Shown here in pieces: positions 1 to 5,108 of a DNA stretch of 5,108 bases (positions within the stretch are counted from its first letter, which is position 1; every line of letters starts with the position of its first letter). The stretch lies in assembly GCA_049509915.1 (NCBI GenBank), contig JBEKZL010000405.1:1-5108 (forward strand), read 5' to 3'. Position numbers and translations under genes: made by a program. Origin of the DNA: JBEKYD01 sp049509915. GTDB taxonomy: Bacteria; Acidobacteriota; Terriglobia; Bryobacterales; Bryobacteraceae. The notes under the pieces were generated by a model, which saw only the letters and a program-made list of their open reading frames with translations, was not told the DNA's origin and made no database searches.

Positions 1-2633
1 GGGTTGATGGCGTTCAGCTCTTGTGTGTAGTGCTGATGGCCGATATTGAGGAAGTAGGTAAACGACGCCACGAACCCGTAAGGCAATTGGCGCTGCAGGT
101 TGATGTTGAAGCGGTCGTTGTAAGCCTTCTTGAAGTTCTGCGGATACCACAGCAGGTTTTCGCCGCCGATGCCTACGTAGGGTCCCAAAGCCTTGCCGTT
201 CACCGGACCGAAGTTGGGAAGCAGTGGGTTGTTGGCCGGGAAAGGATTCGAGAGGGTCTCCTGCGGCACGCCCTGGAGCAGGGGCGCCGCGAACTGGTAA
301 CCGGTCATGCCGAAGAAGGGCGGCTCCAGGAAGTTGACGTCTTCGAAGCCGGAGATCGGAGCGGCCGTGAAGTTATACTCGGTGGGAATCACGTAACGCG
401 CGTAACCCGCGCGGAGGGCAGTCTTGTCGTCGATTTTGATGGCGATTCCGGCGCGGGGCGCGAGCGCCAGTTTCGGAGCGGTCCACATGCCGGGGTTGCT
501 GTTGGTCGTGAACTGCCATGCACCGGTCCAACTGTAGAAGCTGTTGCCGACCAGGTTAGTCGCCAGGCTTGGCATACTGGGCGGGGTGGCGACCATCGGA
601 GCGATCGGCGTCGACAGGTTCATCGCCTGCGAAAGGAAGCGGTCTTTGTCCTCCCAAGGCGTTTCGTATTCGTCGCGAAGGCCCAGGTTGAGCGTGATTC
701 TGCGGTTGAGTTTCCAATCGTCCTGGATGAAGAAGCCCCAGAAGCTGGAGATGGAGACGGGCACGGGGCCGCCAACCATTTCGGTATCGTTGCTGAGCGG
801 GCCGAGCAGGAAGCTGGCGAACTGATCGCCGTAGATATTGGTATTAGGGTTGTTGTACGTGTTCGCCGTGAAAGCGGTATCGGACTGGAACTGGGTGGTG
901 TTGGACACATACTCCGGCCCCCAGGTCCTGCGATACTCGGCGCCGGCCTTGAGATAGTGCGAGCCGCGCTGCTGGGAAATCTTTACGCTATAGGCTTCGC
1001 CCCTGGGATTCTGGTTCCAATAGAATCCGCGTCCGCCGAAATTGGTGCCGTTGATGGTCAGATCGGGTTCGTAAATCGGCGTGCCGGGCGAGTTTTGGAA
1101 GTAAGGCTGGTACCACTGGTTGCTGCCCCAGAAGGCGCCCCAGCCGCTGGCCGGCAGCGGCGTCGAATTATAAGCATCCACCACGCTGTCGTAGTCGGCA
1201 TGGATATCCAGAACCGTCTTCGGATTGATCGTATAGATCAAGTCGGCGTTCATCTGGGTGCCGTTGCGAACGGTTCCCGTGGGCTGGAACAGCGGAGAAT
1301 CGTTGGGCGTCGGGTTGGAGGTGATATCGGTGGTGTGGTAGTGCCCGGCGTGGGCGAAAATCCTGAGCTTGTCGCTGACGTTATAATCGACGCGATCAGC
1401 CCAGTTGTAATAGTTCCAGGCGTCGGTATACCCTTTGGCGAAGTTGTTGACGCCGGTAATATTCAGGCCGCCGTTGTTGGCCGGCCAAAATTCCTTCATG
1501 AAATTGGCGGCGACCGGGTCGAAGCGGCTGGACGGGATGACGTTACCGGGGAACGGCGTGGCGGTGACCGCGCCCGAAGCGCTGGTTACCGTGGTCCAGG
1601 GGTCGAAGATCTGGCGGAGCTGTTGCTGGCCGGCGGCATTCAGGGCCCAGGACTGCGAGAAATTCCCGGCCGCTTCGAGCGAAGTCGGTACGGTGACGAC
1701 GTAGCTGTCGGGGTTGCCGACTTTCCAGTATTCAAAAGAACCGAAGTTGAAGATCTTGTTCTTCTTGATCGGGTTGCCCAAAGTGCCCGCCATAGTGTGC
1801 TGGCGTTGCGCGTTGGCGCTGAAAGTGGTGCGGTCGGCTTCGGCGTCGAGCGAGGGATAGCGTCCCAGGTAGGAAGCGGTGCCGTGCCATTCGTTGGTGC
1901 CGGCCTTGGTGGCCATGCTGATGACGCCGCCAGCGCTATGGCCCTGTTCAGCATCCACGCTGTTCTGGGATACGGTGACTTCCTGAACGGCGTCCATATT
2001 GGGCGAAAGGCTGTACTTGTGGCCCAAGCCGACGGGGCTGCCATCGACTTCGAGATCGTTCTTCAGGTTGGTGCCGCCGCCCAAGTCCACGCTATTGGCG
2101 GACCAGGACAGGAACGGGAGTACCTCGCCGCGGGTATTGACGGCCTCCGGAGCCAACAAGGTCAGCTTGAACGGGTTGCGGTCGTAACGCGGCGTCTCCG
2201 CCGCCATGGTGGAATCCAGGGTCAGGTCCTGGTTGGTAGAGTTGAACTGCACCTCCACCGGCGACGCCTCTACCGTAACCGACTCCTGCACCGTACCGGG
2301 TTTCAGGACCGCGTTAACCGTAATATCGGCGCGCATTTCTACAACTATATTTTCTTGAATAAATTTGCTGAAGCCGGCGTTCTGAATAGTCACCGTATAT
2401 GTGCCTGGGTCTACCAGGTCGAATACGTACAGGCCACTGTCGCTGGTCTGACGGACCACTTGGATTCCCGTCTTGACATTCAGAAGAGTAACCGTGGAGC
2501 CGGCGATTGCGCCTTTGCTTTCGTCAGTGACCAAGCCTTCGATGCGTCCTTTTTCCTGCGCGAAGGCGGAAATAGTGAATAGAATGAGCACACTGGCCAT
2601 TCCCCACGCAAGGAAGAACTTCCTTTTCTTCAT
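1..2633 (-). CDS. Oar-like TonB-dependent outer-membrane receptor with N-terminal carboxypeptidase-regulatory-like domain (3' end outside window)
   Basis: Outer-membrane receptor for TonB-energised uptake of a large substrate, probably a glycan or peptide; the substrate is not readable. The minus frame is open from the ATG at 2633 to the left edge: 877 complete codons, no stop. Residues 1-25 are a signal peptide (KKRK, hydrophobic core, cleavage near AFA-Q). Residues 28-112 are a carboxypeptidase-regulatory-like beta-sandwich (GRIEGLVTD, SGLYVFDLVDPGTYTV). Residues about 115-250 are plug-like and end in GGVISMATKAGTNEWHG, the family's usual 'GG-TKSGTN-HG' block. Barrel blocks follow: KKNKIFNFGSFEYW (290-303), a VPT/GNFS segment (315-326), IFDPWTT and FPGNVIPSSRFDP (342-373), FFIQDDWKLNRRITLNLGLR (634-653) and APRAGIA (725-731). 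Relatives usually have about 1,000-1,150 residues, so perhaps 150-250 are missing. No clear TonB box. AAAGGGG lies 7 nt before the ATG. The gene is divergent from the regulator at 2869, the likely controller (inference). Confidence 0.95.
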   Translation of the reverse strand, partial: MKKRKFFLAWGMASVLILFTISAFAQEKGRIEGLVTDESKGAIAGSTVTLLNVKTGIQVVRQTSDSGLYVFDLVDPGTYTVTIQNAGFSKFIQENIVVEMRADITVNAVLKPGTVQESVTVEASPVEVQFNSTNQDLTLDSTMAAETPRYDRNPFKLTLLAPEAVNTRGEVLPFLSWSANSVDLGGGTNLKNDLEVDGSPVGLGHKYSLSPNMDAVQEVTVSQNSVDAEQGHSAGGVISMATKAGTNEWHGTASYLGRYPSLDAEADRTTFSANAQRQHTMAGTLGNPIKKNKIFNFGSFEYWKVGNPDSYVVTVPTSLEAAGNFSQSWALNAAGQQQLRQIFDPWTTVTSASGAVTATPFPGNVIPSSRFDPVAANFMKEFWPANNGGLNITGVNNFAKGYTDAWNYYNWADRVDYNVSDKLRIFAHAGHYHTTDITSNPTPNDSPLFQPTGTVRNGTQMNADLIYTINPKTVLDIHADYDSVVDAYNSTPLPASGWGAFWGSNQWYQPYFQNSPGTPIYEPDLTINGTNFGGRGFYWNQNPRGEAYSVKISQQRGSHYLKAGAEYRRTWGPEYVSNTTQFQSDTAFTANTYNNPNTNIYGDQFASFLLGPLSNDTEMVGGPVPVSISSFWGFFIQDDWKLNRRITLNLGLRDEYETPWEDKDRFLSQAMNLSTPIAPMVATPPSMPSLATNLVGNSFYSWTGAWQFTTNSNPGMWTAPKLALAPRAGIAIKIDDKTALRAGYARYVIPTEYNFTAAPISGFEDVNFLEPPFFGMTGYQFAAPLLQGVPQETLSNPFPANNPLLPNFGPVNGKALGPYVGIGGENLLWYPQNFKKAYNDRFNINLQRQLPYGFVASFTYFLNIGHQHYTQELNAIN

Positions 2634-2640
2634 GCTTTGA

Positions 2641-2647
2641 CCCCTTT
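2641..2647 (-). promoter_or_regulatory. Ribosome binding site of the TonB-dependent receptor
   Basis: Reading the minus strand, AAAGGGG sits 7 nt before the ATG whose first base is 2633. This fixes that ATG as the start, and the signal peptide follows directly. An upstream minus-strand ATG at 2650 opens only a six-codon frame whose TGA overlaps the receptor start. It is more likely chance than a leader peptide. Confidence 0.7.
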
Positions 2648-2651
2648 CATT

Positions 2652-2665
2652 CGTATTTAATTACG
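2652..2665. promoter_or_regulatory. AT-rich near-palindrome at the predicted transcription start of the receptor gene (candidate operator)
   Basis: CGTATTTAATTACG is symmetric at six of seven base pairs. It lies just downstream of the predicted -10 hexamer of the receptor promoter, covering about +1 to +14 of the transcript. A repressor bound here would block transcription. That is inference from symmetry and position only; AT-rich palindromes of this length also arise by chance. Confidence 0.3.
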
Positions 2666-2672
2666 CCATCAA

Positions 2673-2701
2673 AATGTAACGGTCTATACCGAGCAAATCA
2701 A
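2673..2701 (-). promoter_or_regulatory. Sigma70-like promoter of the TonB-dependent receptor
   Basis: On the minus strand a TTGATT -35 hexamer (2701-2696) is followed after exactly 17 bp by a TACATT -10 hexamer (2678-2673). Each matches the consensus at four of six positions, including the strongest ones. Transcription would start near 2666, giving a leader of about 33 nt that carries the ribosome binding site. It is the best promoter candidate in the intergenic region. Confidence 0.5.
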
Positions 2702-2712
2702 GGAAATTGTCG

Positions 2713-2746
2713 GTGACTTCTCGGCTCATGCACGTGAAGTCACGTG
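2713..2746. repeat. Symmetric element: GTGACTTC/GAAGTCAC inverted repeat overlapping two CACGTG palindromes (candidate regulator binding site)
   Basis: GTGACTTC at 2713-2720 is the exact reverse complement of GAAGTCAC at 2736-2743, with a 15-nt spacer. Overlapping the right arm, CACGTG occurs at 2731-2736 and again at 2741-2746, exactly 10 bp apart, both inside the near-repeat CACGTGAA. One helical turn puts both palindromes on the same face of the DNA. The cluster is centred roughly 60-70 bp upstream of the predicted receptor transcription start, where bacterial activators often bind. The winged-helix protein encoded from 2869 is the obvious candidate ligand. Symmetry and spacing are seen directly; the binding role is inferred. 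Confidence 0.4.
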
Positions 2747-2811
2747 AACGGCTTCGTGGAATCAATGAATTAGGCTCTGGATTGGCGGGCGGGTGTAGAT
2801 TTTCTGGACGG

Positions 2812-2841
2812 TTGGTTGTATTCTGTAGTTTCCGGGATAAA
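2812..2841 (+). promoter_or_regulatory. Weak candidate promoter of the membrane regulator gene
   Basis: TTGGTT (2812-2817) and GATAAA (2836-2841) are separated by 18 bp and match the sigma70 hexamers at three and four of six positions. A start near 2848 would leave only about 20 nt of leader, containing the AGAGGG ribosome binding site. No better plus-strand candidate was seen in 2634-2868, but the matches are poor and another sigma factor may be used. Confidence 0.22.
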
Positions 2842-2852
2842 CCGGCCCTAGT

Positions 2853-2858
2853 AGAGGG
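2853..2858 (+). promoter_or_regulatory. Ribosome binding site supporting the TTG start of the regulator
   Basis: AGAGGG ends 10 nt before the TTG at 2869. It is the only purine-rich Shine-Dalgarno-like string before that codon. An in-frame TGA at 2863-2865 rules out any earlier start, and the next alternative start, GTG at 2908, has no such sequence. The site lies in a small potential hairpin (CCCT 2846-2849 with AGGG 2855-2858) followed by five T residues. Confidence 0.5.
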
Positions 2859-2868
2859 TTTTTGAAGC

Positions 2869-4227
2869 TTGCGCGAACTTAAACACGCCGAGCATGCCAC
2901 CACGGCGGTGGAAGGCGACCGTTGGGCACTGATACATCGAATCGTGTCCAGCCGCCATTTTGTCAAGGCGCCCCAGCTTCGCGAAATTCTCCTATACCTC
3001 GCCCGCCGGGTTTTGAACGACAACGCCACCAATATCGGCGAGCAGGAAATCGGTTGCAAGGTGCTGGGACGGCGGCCGGATTTTAACCCCAACGAAGACA
3101 ATATCGCACGCGTTCAGGTGCGCCGCCTGCGGAGCAAACTGGAGGAGTACTTCGGTTCCGACGGAGCCGATGAGCCGGTTGTGCTCACGATTCCCAAGGG
3201 GGCTTATCTTCTTTGTTTCGAGGCCCGCAGTGCGCGGCAGGAGGCAGCCGCCGCGCCACGGACGCGGATCCTGGCCGAGGCCGCCGCGCCAGTTAGCCGT
3301 CAGGGTCCAGTTTGGTTGGCACGGCCGCGCTGGACGATTCTACTACTGACGGCAATGGTTGCCGTGCTGAGCCTGGGTACGCTGGTGCTGTGGCGGCAGC
3401 GGGAAGCGTTACGGCGCGTCCCGACCGCCGAAGAGGGCCAGGCGCGGCGGGCGGATACGTTCTGGCCCAGAATCTTCGCGCCGGGCCGGGAAACCAACAT
3501 TGTGGTGGCCGATTCGTGCCTGGCCGCCATCCAGGACATTCTGGATTTGGACATTCCGCTTAGCGACTACTTAAGTGGCACCTATCCGGCAAAATTGATC
3601 GAGTCCGTGTCCAATAAGGATTTGCGGGCGGCCCTGCGGCTGATCGCGAGCCGCCAGTACACCAGCCTGGCGGATGCCAATATCGCTTCGAAATTCATGG
3701 AACTGAGCCGGCGGTACGCGGCCCAGACTAATATCCGCTACTCCCGCTTCATGAGCGTGCGGGATTTCAAGACCGGGAATTTCATTTTGATCGGCAGCCG
3801 GCGCGCCTTGCCCTGGGAACAACTGTTCGAGCCGCAGTTGAACTTCGCCATTGTAGAAGACCATCGGACCGGCAAATACTTCTTCCGCAACAAGGCGCCG
3901 CTTGCGGGAGAACCAGCCACGTATCAGTTTGAAGGCGGCGGCGCGGGCACGGATACGTACGCGGACATCGCGCTACTGCCGAACCTGGCGGGGACCGGCT
4001 ACGTGCTGATCCTGGCCGGTCTGGATATGGCGGCCACCGAGGCAGCCGGCGACCTGGTGGCCAGTCAGGAATTTCCCGATTTGTTAAACCGCATCATGCG
4101 GTCCCGAAGTAGCCAGCCGGCATCGTACTTCGAGATTCTGGTGCAACAGAAAGCCGTGGGCGGAACCGCACAGGGGTCGAAGATCATGGGCTACCGGATA
4201 TTGACGGGGCAGAAGCCGATATCGTAG
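2869..4227 (+). CDS. Membrane-anchored winged-helix (ToxR/OmpR-like) transcriptional regulator with unassigned extracytoplasmic domain
   Basis: Probable one-component signal transducer of 452 residues: DNA-binding domain in the cytoplasm, sensor outside. Residues about 18-117 form a winged-helix-like domain of a type I recall as frequent in Acidobacteriota: LREILLYLARR, IGCKVLGRRPDFNPNEDNIARVQVRRLRSKLEEYF, then PVVLTIPKGAYLL. The RLRSKL helix and following hairpin resemble OmpR/PhoB effector domains. An Ala/Arg-rich linker (121-150) leads to one transmembrane helix at 155-175, flanked by ARPR and RQRE. Residues 176-452 have no second helix or enzyme motif I recognise; notable blocks are FWPRIF, NIVVADSCLA, LSDYLSGTYP, GNFILIGSRRALPW and ALLPNLAGTGYVLILAGLD. 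The gene starts at TTG, which could limit translation, and is divergent from the TonB receptor, its likely target. The domain layout is visible; regulation of the receptor and periplasmic sensing are inferred. The C-terminal domain could instead have a structural role. Confidence 0.87.
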   Translation: MRELKHAEHATTAVEGDRWALIHRIVSSRHFVKAPQLREILLYLARRVLNDNATNIGEQEIGCKVLGRRPDFNPNEDNIARVQVRRLRSKLEEYFGSDGADEPVVLTIPKGAYLLCFEARSARQEAAAAPRTRILAEAAAPVSRQGPVWLARPRWTILLLTAMVAVLSLGTLVLWRQREALRRVPTAEEGQARRADTFWPRIFAPGRETNIVVADSCLAAIQDILDLDIPLSDYLSGTYPAKLIESVSNKDLRAALRLIASRQYTSLADANIASKFMELSRRYAAQTNIRYSRFMSVRDFKTGNFILIGSRRALPWEQLFEPQLNFAIVEDHRTGKYFFRNKAPLAGEPATYQFEGGGAGTDTYADIALLPNLAGTGYVLILAGLDMAATEAAGDLVASQEFPDLLNRIMRSRSSQPASYFEILVQQKAVGGTAQGSKIMGYRILTGQKPIS

Positions 4228-4244
4228 GCGGCGGGCGGGCGGGC
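4227..4244 (+). repeat. G-tract array in the gap between convergent genes
   Basis: The plus strand reads five successive G runs (2, 2, 3, 3 and 3 bases) separated by single C residues, and includes GGGC repeated three times at 4233-4244. It starts at the last base of the regulator's TAG and ends one base before the VanZ-like gene's stop codon. It could fold as a two-layer G-quadruplex. No conventional hairpin-plus-T terminator was found at this convergent junction. Confidence 0.5.
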
Positions 4245-4637
4245 TTACGCCTGGCTCAGGCCGGTTCGACCCCAGAACATGGCAGCAATCAGAATGCCCA
4301 GCAGGATGCCGGCGCCATCGGCGATTACATCGAACACTTCCAGCGTGTTTTGGTACAGCCAGGCTTCCAGGAATTCGATCGACGCGCCCAGGGCCATCAA
4401 CGCGGTCGCGATGAACAGGTTCTGCAAGACGCTCCCGCGGAACCTGCGAACTCCGGTGTTGCCGTCGTCCGGATCGAGGGAAGCGGTCAACAGGTAAGCG
4501 GCGCAGAAGGCGGCGATGTGGGCGAGATAATGCAGAGGCCGGCTCATGCCCGCGCGGATTTTGACGGATTCCGGCAGCAGGGACACACAGAACAGCGCGA
4601 CAGCAAAACCTACCCCGACCCAACGCCGTAGACTCAT
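4245..4637 (-). CDS. VanZ-like family small integral membrane protein
   Basis: Protein of 130 residues in the inner membrane with about four transmembrane helices (roughly 6-22, 36-53, 71-95 and 105-121) and short loops. The pattern fits the VanZ-like family: a basic N-terminus before the first helix ending in SLLPES, a histidine-containing second helix (HYLAHIAAFCAAYLL), the glutamate-bearing IEFLEAWLYQ segment, then DVIADGAGILLGIL in place of the usual 'D-x-x-x-N-x-x-G-x-x-x-G'. The Asn common there is Asp here. VanZ of enterococcal transposons gives low-level teicoplanin resistance, but most family members have no known role, and no glycopeptide-resistance genes are nearby. I chose the ATG at 4637 because the first helix follows directly and a GGA lies 6 nt upstream. 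An in-frame ATG at 4676 would add 13 residues (MANPPRVRYSGIR) but has no evident ribosome binding site. The gene converges with the regulator across 17 bp and is probably transcribed separately. Confidence 0.85.
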   Translation of the reverse strand: MSLRRWVGVGFAVALFCVSLLPESVKIRAGMSRPLHYLAHIAAFCAAYLLTASLDPDDGNTGVRRFRGSVLQNLFIATALMALGASIEFLEAWLYQNTLEVFDVIADGAGILLGILIAAMFWGRTGLSQA

Positions 4638-4696
4638 TCTGATTCCAGAGTAGCGAACCCGGGGCGGATTCGCCATTGAAAAAGCTAATTAGGGTC

Positions 4697-4990
4697 CTAA
4701 AATATGAAGTTGACGCTGACCTCGCCCGCACGCGAGCCACCGGTTTGAAACAGCGGCGGCAGACGGGTGTTGGGCGTACCGGTCTATCCTTCCAGCCAGC
4801 TAAAACCGCACAGCGTGAATCGCCGCGGTCGGCGGCCGGGATCGGCATTGAATTCAAGTACGGCCGGCCCTGGATCGCGCCGGGCGCTCGTTATACCAAG
4901 CTCGACCGGCCGAACGCCAACGAAGTGACGTCAGAGACCGCGAAAGAAACCGGTTGGCCAAAGCGGAACCTGCCCCCACCGAAGCATTAG
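4697..4990 (+). pseudogene. Probable decayed C-terminal fragment of an outer-membrane beta-barrel protein
   Basis: No intact gene is visible right of the VanZ-like gene, but this plus-strand frame (open from 4643, ending at TAG 4988-4990) carries a recognisable series of blocks. They are LKYEV near 4697-4711, TGLSFQ near 4784-4801, then AAGIGIEFKYGRPWIAPGARYT spread over about 4832-4897 and LDRPNANEV to about 4924. In acidobacterial outer-membrane beta-barrel proteins I recall the same order: 'LLKYRF', 'GLSFQ', 'GAGIEFK-G-L-IAPEIRYT' and a final 'NQ-E-LVGITF'. The signal peptide and N-terminal strands are missing, the GLSFQ-to-GIEF stretch is garbled, and the aromatic terminal strand is replaced by an unrelated Lys/Pro-rich tail (about 4925-4987). 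I read it as a relic of a deleted gene. Resemblance is from memory, not a search; chance cannot be excluded. Confidence 0.4.
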
Positions 4991-5049
4991 CCCGAAGTTC
5001 CCGCTCTCGATGAGCTGGAAGTAGCTGATTATTTGGGGAATAGAGCGGA

Positions 5050-5078
5050 TTGTGACTGCGGCCTACTGGGTACACTAT
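5050..5078 (+). promoter_or_regulatory. Weak candidate promoter for a gene beyond the right edge
   Basis: TTGTGA (5050-5055) and CACTAT (5073-5078) are separated by 17 bp and match the sigma70 hexamers at four and three of six positions. TACACT at 5071-5076 is an alternative -10. Transcription would start near 5085, just before the palindrome at 5090-5104. The evidence is thin without the downstream gene. Confidence 0.22.
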
Positions 5079-5089
5079 GCTCGGCAGGT

Positions 5090-5104
5090 GACCTTCAGAA
5101 GGTC
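5090..5104. promoter_or_regulatory. Palindrome GACCTTC-A-GAAGGTC (candidate operator)
   Basis: Two perfect 7-bp arms flank a single A. The gap is too small for a stable RNA hairpin, so a dimeric DNA-binding protein is the more natural reading. It follows a candidate promoter by about 12 bp, where a repressor would block transcription. The role is inferred; only the symmetry is seen. Confidence 0.35.
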
Positions 5105-5108
5105 GAAA

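Larger units (their letters stand above)
4991..5108. other. Right-edge noncoding stretch
   Basis: No supportable gene. The plus-strand frame continuing from the TAG at 4988 stays open to the edge, but has no ATG or ribosome binding site and gives an unfamiliar peptide. The opposing minus frame is Arg-rich and looks like an antisense shadow. The most notable content is the possible promoter and palindrome listed separately, which suggest a plus-strand gene starting beyond the window. Confidence 0.4.

Noticed and set aside
21..2582. Plus-strand open frame of 853 codons as a real gene
   Set aside because: It is exactly antisense, in codon register, to a confidently recognised TonB-dependent receptor, and the product shows no domain, signal peptide or ribosome binding site.
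2634..2650. Six-codon minus-strand frame (ATG at 2650) as a leader peptide for the receptor
   Set aside because: Its TGA overlaps the receptor ATG, but it would put the receptor's ribosome binding site inside its codons and has none of its own. Chance is sufficient.
2661..3101. Minus-strand open frame of 146 codons spanning the divergent intergenic region
   Set aside because: It overlaps the conserved winged-helix domain on the opposite strand and runs through the receptor promoter region. The product is Ser/Arg-rich with no recognisable feature.
4249..4261. GCCTG-GCT-CAGGC hairpin as a terminator for the regulator gene
   Set aside because: The stem is only 5 bp with a 3-nt loop, no T run follows on either strand, and it lies inside the C-terminal codons of the VanZ-like gene.
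4245..4637. Glycopeptide-resistance function for the VanZ-like protein
   Set aside because: Family membership alone does not imply resistance, and no vanHAX-type ligase, dehydrogenase or VanRS genes are present.
4084..4857. Minus-strand open frame of 257 codons
   Set aside because: It covers the VanZ-like gene in a different frame and the end of the convergent regulator. The translation is Arg/Pro-rich with no membrane segments, as expected for a shadow frame in GC-rich DNA.
4848..4857. Perfect 10-bp palindrome TTGAATTCAA as an operator
   Set aside because: It falls in the IEFK codons of the barrel-like frame, where amino acid choice explains the sequence, and no promoter is adjacent.
4854..5075. 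Minus-strand open frame of 73 codons, open to the right edge
   Set aside because: It starts at GTG without a clear ribosome binding site, has an Arg-rich composition with no motif, and lies antisense to the barrel-like relic.

Overview
The window looks like chromosomal DNA of a GC-rich Acidobacteriota bacterium, most likely Solibacter/Bryobacter-like. That call rests on recognising protein architectures, not on a marker gene. The clues are a very large Oar-like TonB-dependent receptor with an N-terminal carboxypeptidase-regulatory-like domain, and a membrane-anchored winged-helix regulator of a type I recall as common in that phylum. I saw no rRNA, tRNA, CRISPR array, insertion sequence or phage gene.

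Layout. (1) Positions 1-2633, minus strand: the first 877 residues of a TonB-dependent outer-membrane receptor. Its start is intact and its 3' end runs off the left edge. (2) 2634-2868: a divergent intergenic region with a good sigma70-like promoter for the receptor, a weaker candidate for the gene on the right, and unusual symmetric elements (two CACGTG palindromes 10 bp apart, an 8-bp inverted repeat, and an AT-rich palindrome at the predicted start of transcription). (3) 2869-4227, plus strand: a 452-residue one-pass membrane protein with a cytoplasmic OmpR/ToxR-like winged-helix domain, one transmembrane helix and a roughly 275-residue extracytoplasmic domain that I cannot assign. It starts at TTG. 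(4) 4228-4244: a 17-bp G-rich gap between convergent stop codons. (5) 4245-4637 (or to 4676), minus strand: a small VanZ-like four-helix membrane protein. (6) 4677-5108: no intact gene. It holds what looks like a decayed C-terminal piece of an acidobacterial outer-membrane beta-barrel gene on the plus strand, then a possible promoter and a 7-bp-arm palindrome at the right edge.

Working model (inference). The divergent pair behaves like a sensor-effector unit. The membrane-bound one-component regulator would sense something outside the cytoplasmic membrane and control the adjacent receptor through the symmetric sites in the shared intergenic region. The substrate of the receptor and the ligand of the sensor cannot be read from the sequence. 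The VanZ-like gene and the beta-barrel relic show no obvious functional link to this pair.
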